Part shown: positions 31,769 through 44,640 of the stretch, piece after piece
Numbering within the stretch: position 1 is the first letter of the stretch
Layout: the number at the start of each line of letters is the position of its first letter
Source of the DNA: Saccopteryx bilineata
Lineage: Eukaryota; Chordata; Mammalia; Chiroptera; Emballonuridae
DNA length: 64,000 nucleotides
Direction: 5' to 3'
Assembly (NCBI RefSeq): GCF_036850765.1
Contig: NC_089493.1
Span: forward strand, 263,178,534 to 263,242,533
Translations under genes and position numbers: made by a program
Notes under the pieces: generated by a model
Seen by the model: the letters and a program-made list of their open reading frames with translations, nothing else
Database searches by the model: none
Told to the model about the DNA's origin: nothing

Positions 31769-34618
31769 TTACACTAAATGTAAATGGATTAAACTCACCA
31801 ATAAAAAGGCACAGAGTAGCAGAATGGATTAAAAAAGAAAATCCAACTGTATGCTGCCTACAGGAAACTCATCTAAGTAACAAGGATAAAAACAAATTCA
31901 AAGTGAAAGGCTGGAAAACAATACTCCAAGCAAATAACATCCAAAAAAAAGCAGGTGTAGCAATACTCATATCGGATAATGCTGACTACAAGACAGGAAA
32001 AGTACTCAAAGATAAAAATGGCCATTTCATAATGGCTAAGGGGACACTGAATCAAGAAGACATAACAATTCTTAATATATATGCACCAAACCAAGGAGCA
32101 CCAAAATATATAAGACAGCTACTTATTGATCTTAAAACAAAAACTGACAAAAATACAATCATACTTGGAGACCTCAATACACCGCTGATGGCTCTAGATC
32201 GGTCATCCAAACAGAGAATCAACAAAGACATAGTGGCCTTAAACAAAACACTAGAGTACCTGGATATGATAGACATCTACAGGACATTTCATCCCAAAGT
32301 GACTGAGTATACATTTTTCTCCAGTGTATATGGATCATTCTCAAGAATTGACCATATGTTGGGTCACAAAAACAACATCAGCAAATTCAGAAAAATTGAA
32401 GTTGTACCAAGCATATTTTCTGATCATAAAGCCTTGAAACTAGAATTCAACTGCAAAAAAGAGGGAAAAAAATCCCACAAAAATGTGGAAACTAAACAAC
32501 ATACTTTTAAAAAATGAATGGGTCAAAGAAGAAATAAGTGCAGAGATCAAAAGATATATACAGACTAATGAAAATGACAATACGACATATCAGAATCTAT
32601 GGGATGCAGCAAAAGCAGTGATAAGAGGGAAGTTCATATCACTTCAGGCATATATGAACAAACGAGAGCCCAAGTGAACCACTTAACTTCCCACCTTAAG
32701 GAACTAGAAAAAGAAGAACAAAGAAAACCCAAAACCAGCCGAAGAAAGGAGATAATAAAAATCAGAGCAGAAATAAATGAATTAGAGAACAGAAAAACTA
32801 TAGAAAAAATCAATAGAACAAGGAGCTGGTTCTTTGAAAAGATCAACAAAATTGACAAACCCTTGGCAAGACTTACCAAGGAAAAAAGAGAAAGAACTCA
32901 TATAAACAAAATCCAAAATGAAAGAGGAGAAATCACCACGGACACCGTAGATATACAAAGAATTATTGTAGAATACTATGAAAAACTTTATGCCACTAAA
33001 TTCAACAACCTAGAAGAAATGGATAAATTCCTAGAACAATACAACCTTCCTAGACTGAGTCAAGAAGAAGCAGAAAGCCTAAACAGACCTATCAGTAGAG
33101 AAGAAATAGAAAAAACCATTAAAAACCTCCCCAAAAATAAAAGTCCAGGCCCTGACGGCTATACCAGCGAATTTTATCAAACATTCAAAGAAGACTTGGT
33201 TCCTATTCTACTCAAAGTCTTCCAAAAAATTGAAGAAGAAGCAATACTTCCAAACACATTTTATGAGGCCAACATAACCCTCATACCAAAACCAGGCAAG
33301 GATGGCACAAAAAAAGAAAACTACAGACCAATATCTCTAATGAATACAGATGCTAAAATACTAAACAAAATACTGGCAAATCGAATACAACAACATATTA
33401 AAAAAATAATACATCATGATCAAGTGGGATTCATCCCAGAATCTCAAGGATGGTTCAACATACGTAAAACGGTTAATGTAATACACCATATCAACAAAAC
33501 AAAGAACAAAAACCACGTGATCTTATCAATAGACGCAGAAAAGGCTTTCGATAAAATACAACACAATTTTATGTTTAAGACTCTCAACAAAATGGGTATA
33601 GAAGGAAAATATCTCAACATGATAAAGGCCATATATGATAAACCATCAGCTAACATCATATTAAATGGCACTAAACTGAAGGCTTTCCCCCTTAAATCAG
33701 GAACAAGACAGGGTTGTCCACTCTCTCCACTCTTATTTAATGTGGTACTAGAGGTTCTCGCCACAGCAATCAGACAAGACAAAGAAATAAAAGGCATCCA
33801 TATCGGAAAAGAAGAAGTAAAGGTATCACTTTTTGCAGATGATATGATCCTATACATCGAAAACCCCAAAGAATCCACAAAAAGACTACTAGAAACAATA
33901 AGCCAATACAGTAAGGTCGCAGGATACAAAATTAACATACAGAAGTCAATAGCCTTTCTATATGCCAACAATGAAACAATTGAGAACGAACTCAAAAGAA
34001 TAATCCCCTTCACGATTGCAACAAAAAAAATAAAATACTTAGGAATAAACATAACAAAGAATGTAAAGGACTTATATATTGAAAACTATAAACCATTTTT
34101 AAGGGAAATTGAAAAAGATATAATGAGATGGAAGAATATACCTTGTTCTTGGCTAGGAAGAATAAATATAATCAAGATGGCTATATTACCCAAAGCAATA
34201 TACAAATTTAATGCAATTCCCATCAAACTTCCAATGACGTTTTTTAAAGAAATAGAGCAAAAAATTATCAGATTTATATGGAACTATAAAAAACCCCGAA
34301 TAGCCAAAGCAATCCTAAAGAAAAAGAATGAAGCTGGGGGCATTACAATACCTGACTTCAAACTATATTATAGGGCCACGACAATCAAAACAGCATGGTA
34401 TTGGCAGAAAAATAGACACTCAGACCAATGGAACAGAATAGAAAGTCCAGAAATAAAACCACATATATATAGTCAAATAATTTTTGATAAAGGGGCCAAC
34501 AACACACAATGGAGAAAAGAAAGCCTCTTCAATAAATGGTGCTGGGAAAACTGGAAAGCCACATGCAAAAGAATGAAACTGGACTACAGTCTCTCCCCCT
34601 GTACAAAAATTAACTCAA
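31738..34618 (+). pseudogene. LINE-1 ORF2 (endonuclease-reverse transcriptase), broken and 3'-truncated
   Basis: The endonuclease domain is readable from ATG 31738 ([31 protein letters not shown]). A frame change in the A-run near 32467 and a 4-nt loss near 32660 break the frame. From about 32663 the RT part continues openly ([20 protein letters not shown]) to the junction at 34618. About 300 C-terminal residues, including the Cys-rich motif, are absent. Compared with the intact 1275-aa copy, only these lesions prevent coding. Confidence 0.9.
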
Positions 34619-35042
34619 GCCCTGGCCGGTTGGCTCAGCGGTAGAGTGTCGGCCTAGCGTGCGGAGGACCCGGGTTTGATTCCTGGCCAGGGCACACAGG
34701 AGAAGCGCCCATTTGCTTCTCCACCCCTCCGCCGCGCTTTCCTCTCTGTCTCTCTCTTCCCCTCCCGCAGCCAAGGCTCCATTGGAGCAAAGATGGCCCG
34801 GGCGCTGGGGATGGCTCCTTGGCCACTGCCCCAGGTGCTAGAGTGGCTCTGGTCGCAACATGGCAACGCCCAGGATGGGCAGAGCATCGCCCCCTGGTGG
34901 GCAGAGCGTCGCCCCCTGGTGGGCGTGCCGGGTGGATCCCGGTCGGGCGCATGCGGGAGTCTGTCTGACTGTCTCTCCCTGTTTCCAGCTTCAGAAAAAT
35001 GCAAAAAATAAAATAAAAATAAAAAAAAATAATAAAATAAAA
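34619..35042 (+). mobile_element. VES-type SINE, family C, fused to the L1
   Basis: Full-length SINE with gccctggccggttggctcagcgg head and an A-rich tail. It starts exactly where the L1 stops. No convincing SINE target duplication is found, and the sequence after the tail is not L1. Confidence 0.9.
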
Positions 35043-35118
35043 ATCTACTGAGTTTTTTTCCTTCTCCTTATGCCTTCAGCCTGAGTGAGGTGAGTGCTTT
35101 ACTTACCTCGTTTTCACT

Positions 35119-35615
35119 GCTCAAAAAAATTAGGAGATCAGGGAATGTGCAGATACTCCAGTACTTTCAGCCTTTTGTATAGTGCATTTTCACCAATGAA
35201 ATAAAAGTTGGTTTTGCATCTTATTTGCATAACTGAACAACTTTCTTTGACTTGTCATTTGCTTTTCTGATGTTCTTGTTTAATTAAAAAGAAATGCGGC
35301 CTGACCTGTGGTGGCACAGTGGATAAAGCGTCGACCTGGAAATGCTGAGGTCGCCGGTTCGAAACCCTGGGCTTGCCTGGTCAAGGCACATATGGGAGTT
35401 GATGCTTCCAGCTCCTCCCCTTTCTCTCTCTGTCTCTCTCTCCTCTTTGTCTCCCTCTCTGTCTCTCTCTCCCTCTCTCTCTCCTCTCTAAAAATGAATA
35501 AGTAAAATAAAATAAAAAATTTAAATTTAAAAAAATTAAAAAGAAATTAAAAAAAGAAATTCTTTTTTTTTTATCGTTTCATATTCATTTTGAAATATCC
35601 CCTAATTTTTGTGAG
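35119..35615. mobile_element. Candidate non-autonomous DNA transposon with terminal inverted repeats
   Basis: gctcaaaaaaattaggagat at the left matches, on the opposite strand, gctcacaaaaattaggggat at the right (35596-35615) with two or three mismatches. The intervening sequence is A/T-rich and carries a family A SINE. No clear target duplication was found, so the class is uncertain. Confidence 0.4.
35298..35515 (+). mobile_element. SINE family A
   Basis: ggcctgacctgtggtggcacagtgg head, gccggttcgaaaccctggg box, long CT-rich run and an aaaatgaataagtaaaataaa tail. Confidence 0.92.
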
Positions 35616-35759
35616 CCGTATTGATTCTGGGTCTGCATGTAAATACATTTCCTAGCCTGTCTTACAGATGGGTGGGGTCAGACAACTGACTTCTGGCCAA
35701 TGCAATGTGGGAGAAAGTGAGGTGTATTACCTCTGGAGGAAGTGATGTAACCCCTCTGT

Positions 35760-36065
35760 GCAATCCTTCACCGAAAGTAAAATCTTCCATCACTGTGTCT
35801 TTGACCCTCTTTACTCTTTACTACCCTACCCCCCTTCCCTCTGGTCATCACCATACTGTTGTCTGTGTCCATGAGTTTATGTTTCTCTTGCATGTTTCAG
35901 TTTTATATCCCACATGAATGAAATCATTTGGTTCTTGACTTTTTCTGTCTGACTTATTTTGCTTACATGATATTCTTAGGATCCATTCGTGTTGTCGCCA
36001 AATGGTAGTATTTCATATTTTCTTATGGCTGAGTAGTGTCCCCTTGTATATATGTAACGCATCTT
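35760..36065 (-). mobile_element. Old LINE-1 3' end, part of an inverted (twin-primed) insertion
   Basis: The minus strand is L1 ORF2 C-terminus and 3' UTR. The plus strand shows 'atggctgagtagtgtcccc', 'tccattcgtgttgtcg' and 'ttccctctggtcatcacc'. The neighbouring 36085-37100 holds the preceding ORF2 region in the opposite direction. Confidence 0.7.
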
Positions 36066-36248
36066 CTTTATACAATCATCTACGAAAGGATACTAAAAGC
36101 AAGGGAAGTAAAGGCAAAAATAAATGAATGGGACTGTATCAAACTAGAAAGCTTCTGTACAGCCAAAGAAACCACCAAGAAAACAAAAGGCAACCAACCT
36201 AGTGGAAGAAGATACCTGCAAACAACAGTTCTAACAAAGGGTTAATAT

Positions 36249-36250
<2 letters not shown>

Positions 36251-36282
<32 letters not shown>
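36251..36282. repeat. (CA)n microsatellite
   Basis: About 16 CA units within the L1 fragment. Confidence 0.9.
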
Positions 36283-36285
<3 letters not shown>

Positions 36286-36337
36286 CCCAGGCAATTCAAC
36301 CTCAGAACAAACAATACCATTAAAAAATGGGCAGAGG

Positions 36338-36658
36338 AGCCTGACCAGGCGGTGGCGCAGTGGATAGAGCGTCGGACTGGGATGTGGAGGACCCAGGTTT
36401 GAAACCCCAAGGTCGCCAGCTTGAGCGTGGGCTCATCTGGTTTGAGCAAGGCTCACCAGCTTGAGCCCAAGGCCACTGGCTTGAGCAAGGGGTCACTCGG
36501 TCTCCTGTAGCCCCCCGGTCAAGGCACATATGAGAAATCAATTAATGAACCACTAAGGAACTGCAATGAAGAAGTGATGTTTCTCATCTCTCTCCCTTCC
36601 TGTCTGTCTGTCCCTCTCTCTGACTCTCCCTGTCTCTGCCACAAAAAAAAAAAAAAAA
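36338..36658 (+). mobile_element. SINE family B
   Basis: gcctgaccaggcggtggcgcagtgg head and an A-tail of about 16. The flanks AATGGGCAGAGGA and AATGAGCAGAGGA are the duplication with one mismatch. Confidence 0.9.
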
Positions 36659-37100
36659 GGAAATGAGCAGAGGACACTTCTCCCAAGAAGATTCACAAAT
36701 GCCCAACAGATATATGAAAAGATGCAAAACTTCACCTGTTATTAGGGAGATGCAAATGAAAACCACATTGAGATAGCACCTCACACTTGTTAGAATGGCC
36801 ATTATCAACAAGACAGGTAATAACAAGTGTTGTGGAAGGTGTGGAGAAAAAGGAACCTTTATTCACTGTTGGTGGGAATGTAAACTGGTACAGCCACTGT
36901 GGAAAATCAGTATGGAGGCTTTTCAAAAAATTTAAGAATAGAATTACCATATGACCTAACAATCTCTCTTCTGGGTATCTACCTGAAAAATGTGAGAGCA
37001 TTTATTTGCAAAGATATATGTGCCCCTATGTTCACAGTGGCCAAAACATGGAAACAACCAAAGTGTCCTTTGATAAAAAGTCTTGAACATAAGCACACAA

Positions 37101-40004
37101 GTGAATTTATAAAACACACATGAACTTCCAGGTCAGCTGAACCCAGCACGCAGTGCTGGCCCAGTGGAATTCATAATGTGCAAAGAGGGACCTCAGGACT
37201 AATACCCTTCCGACCCCAAAGAACCACTTCTCCCCGCAACCCTCCCCCCCATGTGCTGCCCGAAGGGGACTGGACCCAAATGCCATTCGCTCTAAGGAAT
37301 GTGCCCTTGTTGACATAGAAAACTGTCTTTGCAAGGGCCTGTGTGAGGAAATGAGGGGAAGGTACAAAAGTTACAGAAAGACAAATTAATTAATTTGTTA
37401 AATCTTTCCCTCAGATAACTGGAATGCCGTGAAGTTTTTAAAACAATTGTCCCTTGGTTGTGTCAGCAGCCACTTTCTTCTCTTCCTGTTCCAGTTCAAG
37501 GCTCCAGATACAGACCAGCATGCTCGCATAACAGTGCACATGGCACTGCAGAACTTTAAATAATTCTTATTACGTATCTACATATATACATGGGGGTATA
37601 TATACATTATACATGCATGTGTATTACATATGGGTGTGACATCGTGCATGGAGCATGCTACCAGTGTTGCTTTCAAAATGGAATTGTTTTTAAGTGAAAA
37701 CAATTTAGATTATGAAAGAACATTTTTGTAATATATATTTTCTGCAATAATGAAACTTCTGATATGTGACCCCACCACAGCATGTGAATGTGTTGTGAAA
37801 GATACATGGCATTTCCCAATCTAACTATTGCTTTAGGAATTGTATTCCCAATTCCAGTTTCTGCTTTAACAGGGAGAAATTTCTTCCGGTAAAATTTAAC
37901 AAAAAAAAAAATGCCTCAGAACTACAGTGATTGGGGGAAAGTTATCTAATTTGGCATTATTGTCAACAGAAAACAAATTATATGAAATTTTTGATTATAG
38001 CAGCATATTTAGTATTTTACTGAGAGAAGGTAAAAAGATAAATTTTACATAATATGTAATAATTTAAGAATTCCATACCTATTTAAGAGTCTTACAAATA
38101 TCACCAGCTCCTTAACAGAAAGAACATCCAGGCTCATGCAATAATAATTAAACACAGGCGTCTGTGTTGCTAACTCTCGTTGGTATAAAAACACATATTT
38201 CTCAATTGTGTATTATGAGATATAACCTTCAGGGTGGAGAGACAGAGTGTCTCTTTTTCAGTATATACTGAGCTTGACTGATAATGTTTACATATTTTAA
38301 CATAAGGTGTGTGGGCCTCTTGCTGTGCTCTGGCCCAGGTCCCACAGCTGGAAAGGACAGCCCACCATACACAAGGAAGGTGACCAGGCCACAGTGAACC
38401 GACCAGAACCCTGCCCAGGCAGGGGGCCAGAAGACACTCCCTCAGGGCCTTCCTCTATTCAGAATCCCTCTGCTGCTCCCACTGTCTGAGCACAACTGGA
38501 CCTCAGTCTCTCAGCCTTTGGGTAAGAGCAGGGGGACAGGCACACAGGGTCCAACGGGGGGGGGGTGTGTGTGCAGAAAATGTCATGGCAATGCATGTCT
38601 TGGCAATGTCATTCGAGGCCTAACAGGAGAACATGCTGTTTCTCTGCAGGGAGCACAACTCTGTTGATGCCTTGGAGATTTTGACATCATCTCTTCTGCC
38701 CTTAGAAACAAAATTCACCGATTTGCACTGAAGAGCACTGCTTTTTGCTTGTACTAAATAATTAATTATTTGCAGACAGCCACACACAGTTTAATAAAAG
38801 CCAGGGACAAATTGCATACTGAGTCAGGTATGCTGACTCTCAGTTTTCAGATCCCAGCCTTGACTTCCAAAAAGCTTTTTTCTCTTTGGTCCCTGGTATG
38901 GAGTCATCACAAATATAAACTGTCTCAGCAAATGTAAACTCTCTCTCCATTCTCTCCGGGCTCTCACTCACTGTTACCGGCTTGTGGTGTCTGTGGTTCA
39001 GTGTTAACTGTTTCCATCACAATTTTCTACCCTCAGTGAACTGCTCCCGAGCCATTGATCCATTTTTGTGAGCTGGGAACATGGTGACAGCCAATGGTGA
39101 CAGACATGCGAAGTGAAGATGGGGTGATGCATCTACCAGCCAGAGCCTGAGGATGCTGGGGCCCCCAGAAGCTGGAAGAGGCGAGAAAGATCCTTTCCTA
39201 GAGCCTACAATGGGAGGACGAGCCTGCTGACACCTTGATTTTAGACTTCTGGCCTCCAGAACTCTGAGAAAATATTTTTCTGTTGTTTTCAACCAAAAGC
39301 AAATAAATACCATGGGCCAGTGACATGCAGTGACACGAAGTCCTGTGGGCTGAGGTTAACTGCAAACTCTGTTCAGAACCTTGGCTAGATATTTGCCAAT
39401 TCAGGCCTTGTTAGACATGCTCAGCCTTTCAGAATGAAAGTTATTAAAAACATGTTTAAAAAAAATAAGAAAGAAGGAAAGAAAGAAAAAAAGGAAGATT
39501 TATGTGTCAATCATAATTTATCCTAAATTTGAATTCTGCAGTATGCACATATCATTTCATTGCTTTTTCTTCTAAATTTGCTAGGCTATCTGAGGACCAC
39601 TTGGGGGACTCCACAGATGGGGTGTGTGGAACTGATTATTAAATTTGGGAGAATGTCATGAACCTGTTTTTAAACACAGTCATTATTAAAAATTAAATAA
39701 TATGCACACAGCAATATGAAAGTACTTAATGACAGTTCAAATGATCGATTTTATGTTATATATTTTTTACCACAATAAAGAATTTTAATCAAGAAAAAAA
39801 TTAAATTAAATTATAAATCAATAAATTATATCAAATATGAAGGAAGCTCATCACTTCCTACTTATTTTACCATAGTTTTGTATTATCTATGCATTTGAGG
39901 TTATTCATGCTATTGTATCTGTATGGTGAGAATACTGTATAAGGACTACCGTACATTTCTTCCCAATTCCATATTCAATGACTTTACAGCAGTAGTTATA
40001 TTTA
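37101..40004. other. Mostly unique intergenic sequence
   Basis: No convincing exon or young repeat. A (G)n(TG)n run lies at about 38556-38575 and an old L1-like tail near 39640-39800. Open frames up to about 98 codons lack domains. Confidence 0.4.
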
Positions 40005-40416
40005 TCTGTTCAGGCTGCCACGACAAAATACTATAGATGAGGATGGGGCGGCTTAAACAACAGAGATTGATTTCTCACAGTTCTAGAGAATGAGAAGACC
40101 TAGATCAAAGTGTCAGCATGGCAGGCTTCATTCTGAGGCATCTTCCTATGGCATGCAATGTGCTCACGTGGTTTCTCCTCAAATGGAGAAAAAGTAAAAA
40201 CAGCTTCTTATGAGGACACTAATCCTATTGGATCAGGAGCATTCTGGTGTCACTTCATATAAGGACATACCCTATTTGGGTCAGGCTCTCTCATATAATT
40301 CATTTAACCTTAATTATTCTTTAGGGGCTCCATCTCCAAATATAACCACAATGGAAAGTTAAGGCTTCAACATGTAAATTTGAGGGAGGGGAGACCCAAA
40401 CACTCAGTCCATACAG
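40005..40416 (-). mobile_element. MaLR-type (MLT1/MST-like) LTR
   Basis: 'caggctgccacgacaaaatac', 'ggcttaaacaacagagattgatttctcacagttct', 'gaggacactaatcctattggat' and 'caacatgtaaatttgaggg' are the reverse of a MaLR LTR. Old and non-coding. Confidence 0.75.
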
Positions 40417-41396
40417 TAGTTAAATCAGTATTGTGGGAGTTTTTACACCACGGAAATTGGCAAATGCTACAAGTAAGTGCTTCTCAAATGGAAAGCTGTG
40501 AATATTGACCAGCACAGCACTGCTCTGAGGGGCAGGGAGACAATGATCTGCTTTTCCCTTTTCTGTGAGTATCCTCTTCTTCTTCCAATCTGGGAGCTCA
40601 GCAAGGTCAGGAGTCAACTTTTGCTTCCTGGTTCTCAGCCCTCTGCTCTCCTAGAAGCTCAAAATCTGCATTTGTCAGATTGAACAAGAGCTGAAATGCA
40701 GCCTGGTGGCGTGAGAAGGAGGCCAACGCGTGAGAAAGTCTCAGTCACGTGACAAATGAAACTTGTGAATATGACAGAGGCAGAAACTACAGATGGCAGC
40801 TCTGGAGTCAGACTGCTGGGGCAAATGACTTCCCCACCCTGAGCCTGTTTTCTCAGCTATAAAGTGGAGATAATAACAGTACCTCCCTTAGAAGGTCTGA
40901 GTGAGGACAGAATGAGGGAACAGAAAACACTGCCCCCTGCCCGGAAAGCTACGTGGATCATCATCACCTGACACCCACCCTTTAAGGTCCCGTCCATTCC
41001 TCCATACACACTGGTCAGCACTGGTGCCCACACACTGTGCCAGCTGACAGGCACCCAGAGCTCCATGAGCCAGTGCCCCAGTCAGTCCTCAAGCATCTCC
41101 TTGTGTAGCAGGAAGACAACACAGAAAAAGGAACTTGGTTGTTTTGTGACCTAGAGGACTGGTGACTCTTGTCACTGATAGGGAAGTGGTGGGGAACACT
41201 ACCCTGGGCTCAGCCCCCACACCACAGCATTTACTACTGTGTGACAGTTGCTGGCAATGTGACTTCAGCTGAGCCTCAAAATCTCACTGAAGATCTGTTT
41301 CCTCTTATGTAAAATGAGAACCATAACAGATGGTGCCTACCTCCCAAGGTTGCTGGGAGAGTTAAGTGCTATTTTAAAATATACCCTGAATTAGTT
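40417..41396. other. Unique sequence, no recognised gene
   Basis: Nothing with coding character. A MIR-like piece may be present near 41270-41370. Confidence 0.4.
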
Positions 41397-41652
41397 TTCT
41401 TTATTTAATTAATTGTGTTTACATAGATTTTAGGGTCACCCCGAATGCATCCCCCTCCCCCGTATTCCTCTTGCCCCCTCCCTACAGCGCCCTCCCCCCT
41501 TCCCTTCAGGTTCATCCCATCCTATCATCCCCTTTCCCTCTGTCCTCTTTTCCTTGGTCCCTTTGATCTCTTTTCTGTCTCTATTCTGTTCCTCGGTTCA
41601 CATTGTTCCTTGGATTCCTCAAATGAGTGAGGTCATATGATATTTTTCTTTC
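41397..41652 (-). mobile_element. LINE-1 3' UTR fragment
   Basis: 'aattgtgtttacatagattttagggtcaccccgaatgcatcc', C-rich pyrimidine sequence and 'gagtgaggtcatatgatatttttc' match the 3' UTR of the internally deleted L1 at 48497-51174 in the same orientation. Confidence 0.75.
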
Positions 41653-42833
41653 TCTACCTTGGATTAGTTTTAATCAAGTATGAAAAGACATGCAAACACA
41701 GTCATGAAGGAAAAAGTTTATATTCACAAATCCCTAGAGGTACAGCAATCCCTGCAGGGCCACGGAGGGGAAGCAGCAGGGGCAGGCAGGAGGCAGAGGG
41801 AGCCGGGGGAATGCGGGCAGTTTCTGTGGGAAAGGGAAGACAAGGCAGGGGGCAGGTTGGGAGCAGCTAGCTTGAATAACTTCTGTGGCTCTTGGGATTA
41901 GGGCTGTCTCAAATTGTCTGATGCCTGGCTGGCCACGGGTGACTAAAGCAGAGGGATATTGCCCCCCCCCCCGGGAGCACAAGAACCAGATAAAAGATGT
42001 GGGTGCTGGGGTGGGCTCTGGACTAGTTGGTTTGCACATGAAAAGTGTGCTCCTGGGCAAGTCAATTGTTATTTCTAAGAATTGGGTAGCTTGGGGTGGG
42101 GGTGGCAATCTCTCCCTGGTCAGCGGCGAGTCCCTGGATGTCAGAAGTGTCAAGAACACAGCAAATAAGAAAACATTTTTAATACAATTGCAAAGGTCCC
42201 AGCATGCAGTTAGTGGGAGGTGTCATCCTTACCTGTTCCAGGCCCCCCTCTAATTTCACGTGGTGAGTCTTCCCTTCCCAGCTGGACTCTAATTCCTGGA
42301 GGGCCTGCTGCAGGCCTGCACCCAAACAGGAGGAAGTAAAGGGGGTGATAATGTCCTCAGAGGCACATAGTCTATGAGGAAGGACGGGGACCCAGACCTT
42401 ACCCCTAGCTTCTCCTCCTTCCTGTCCTTCAGCGAAGACTTGTCACCTTCCCACGTCTCTCATGACCTGCCTCACCTCACGACCACATCCCTCTTCCCTT
42501 TCTGTCCCCAGACCTTGACACCAGTAAACAACCCTCTCTAAGAAGGGCTGTGGGAGGAGAGAAGACAGGAGGGAATTTAAATTGTGGGGGTTCAGGGAGC
42601 AATCATTTGGGTAAGCACCTAGCTCACAAGGCACACAGACCTGCTGGTGGTCCAAACTCCAGACCTGGTCAGTGGAGGAAATTGGAGTAAGTGAGGTGAC
42701 CTCTCTGAGCCTGTTTCTTTTCTGTCAGGTGAGAATAAAATTCCTTTATCTCACAGGATTGCTGTGAACAGTAAAGGTAACACACGAGGCAGGGCCTCAA
42801 TCAAAGTCAGTTTTCTTGCCCTAGAGCAGTGGT
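41653..42833. other. Unique sequence, no recognised gene
   Basis: Several open frames up to 141 codons exist on both strands. None shows splice structure or a known domain. Confidence 0.4.
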
Positions 42834-42915
42834 TCTCAACTTCAGCAGTTGGGGTGGGACCTGAGCATGAGCATATCTCACAAGTTCCCGTGGTGCTGAG
42901 GCTGCTGGTCAACGC
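42834..42915 (+). mobile_element. MER5A-like hAT fragment
   Basis: cagtggttctcaacttcagcag and the later 'cacaagttcccgtggtgctgaggctgctggtc' match the ends and interior of MER5-type elements. Confidence 0.6.
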
Positions 42916-43395
42916 TGTGATACCTGTAAGTGGTGTCACTAGGTCGCATGTTAAGTGTATGTTTAACCTTTTGCAGAATGGCCAAGGGGATTGTGCCATT
43001 TCACATCCCCCCCGGTGGTGAATGAGAGTTCCAGTCACTCCACATCCTTGCTGACAGGCAGTGTGGTCCGTCTTTTCATTTTAGCCATTTAATAGATGTG
43101 TAATGACATCTCATTAGGGTTGTCTTGCATTTCCCTAATGACTAATGCATAATATTACACCTCTTCTCATGTGCTTATTAGTTACCTATATATCTGCTTT
43201 GACAAAGTATATATTCAAATCTTTAGCTCATTTATTAAATTGGGACTTTATTTTATCAGATTTTCAGAGTTCTTCGTGTGCTCTAGATACAAGTTCTTTT
43301 TTCAGTTATATGATTTGCAAATATTGCCTGGCAGTCAATAATTTGTCTTTTCATTTTCTTGACAGTATCTTCTGAAGAATAGAAGTTGTTAATTT

Positions 43396-43451
43396 TTTTA
43401 AATTTTCCATTGATTTGAGAGAGAGAGAGAGAAAGAATGAGAGGAAGAAAG

Positions 43452-43483
<32 letters not shown>

Positions 43484-43618
43484 AGCATCAATTTGTTGTT
43501 CCACTTAGTTGTTCCATTTAGTTGTACACTCATTGGTCGCTTCTCATATGTGTCCTGACCAAGGATTGAATCAGCGAACTCAGCACACAGCAACAACACT
43601 CTATTCACTGAACCACTC
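43396..43618 (-). mobile_element. Diverged tRNA-derived SINE with (GA)n
   Basis: Minus-strand head GACCTGGCTGAGTGGTTCAG-like, with a (GA)n-rich middle. AAGAATAGAAGTTGTTAATTTT is repeated on both sides. Confidence 0.85.
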
Positions 43619-43790
43619 AGCCAGGTCCTAAAGAATAGAAGTTGTTAATTTTGATGAACTCTAATTTATTAATATTTTCTCTTATGTGCTGTATACCTGA
43701 AATTAATACAAAATAGTAATGTAATAGAATATAAGTAATAGAATGTAAGCTGTAAGTGAAAAAATTTTTTAAATATTTTCTCTTACGGGC

Positions 43791-44168
43791 CCTGGCCGGT
43801 TGGCTCAGTGGTAGAGCCTGGCGTGCAGAAGTCCCGGGTTCGTTTCCCGGCCAGAGCACACAGGAGAAGCGCCCATCTGCTTCTCCACCCCTCGCCCTCT
43901 CCTTCCTCTCTGTCTCTCTCTTCCCCTCCCGCAGCCGAGGCTCCATTGGAGCAAAGATGGCCCGGGCGCTGGGGATGGCTCCTTGGCCTCTGCCCCAGGC
44001 GCTAGAGTGGCTCTGGTCGCAACAGAGTGACACCCCGGAGGGGCAGAGCATCACCCCTGGTGGGCAGAGCGTCGCCCCCTGGTGGGCCTGCCAGGTGGAT
44101 CCTGGTCGGGCGCATGCAGGAGTCTTTCTGACTGTCTCTCCCCGTTTCCAGCTTCAGAAAAATACAAA
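43791..44168 (+). mobile_element. VES-type SINE, family C
   Basis: ggccctggccggttggctcagtgg head (with a small deletion in the head), cccgggttcgtttcccggcc box, gcatgcaggagtctttctgac end, A-tail. TTTTCTCTTACGGG flanks both ends. Confidence 0.92.
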
Positions 44169-44640
44169 AAAAAATTTTTTTTTTCTCTTACGGGTTATGC
44201 TTTTGGTATTGAACCTAAGATATCTTTGCCTAACCCAAGATCACAAAGATTTTCTTCTGTTTTTTTCTTGAGTTATATAATTTTAGGACTTACATTTAGA
44301 CTGGATTTATTTTGAGTTTATTTGAGTATACAGCATAAAGTATGGATTGAAGTTCATTTTTTGAATATATTAATGTCCGAATGTTCCAGTACATTTGTGT
44401 AAAATATTTATACTATCCTTTCTCCACTGGATCGCCTTCTCATCTCTACTAGAAATTAGATGACCACATATGTGTCGGTCTATTTCTGCACTCTCTATTC
44501 TTTTCCACTGATCTATTTGTCTATCTTGACACCAATACATCTTCATCATAGTAGCTTTAAAATTATTCTTAATGTTTAGTAGAGTAAATCCTCCAACTTT
44601 GTTCTTCAGAGTGTTTTTGGCTGATCTAGGTACTTTGAAC

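Larger units (their letters stand above)
28024..34618 (+). mobile_element. Young LINE-1, 5' complete, 3' end replaced by a SINE
   Basis: Starts GGGATGACGTCAGAGTAATGGCGG. Then come a leader of about 2.39 kb, ORF1 (30415-31434), a 303-nt spacer, and ORF2 from 31738 that is disrupted by two frame changes. At 34618 it abruptly passes into a family C SINE, and the last part of ORF2 and the 3' UTR are missing. Protein sequence is very close to the intact antisense copy at 57183-62839, so both belong to one recent lineage. Confidence 0.93.
36085..37100 (+). mobile_element. Inverted LINE-1 ORF2 segment
   Basis: Reads as the ORF2 C-terminal third: 'agggaagtaaaggcaaaaataaatgaatgg', the Cys-rich region near 36830 and 'gtggccaaaacatggaaacaacc' near 37040. 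Interrupted by a (CA)n repeat and a SINE. Confidence 0.8.

Noticed and set aside
33444..34052. Antisense 202-codon frame within L1 ORF2
   Set aside because: Mirror of the conserved ORF2 codons. The same shadow appears opposite the intact copy.
28010..35060. Possible shared AATAATA target duplication around the L1-SINE chimera
   Set aside because: Only seven A/T-rich bases match and the match does not extend. Too weak to count as a duplication.
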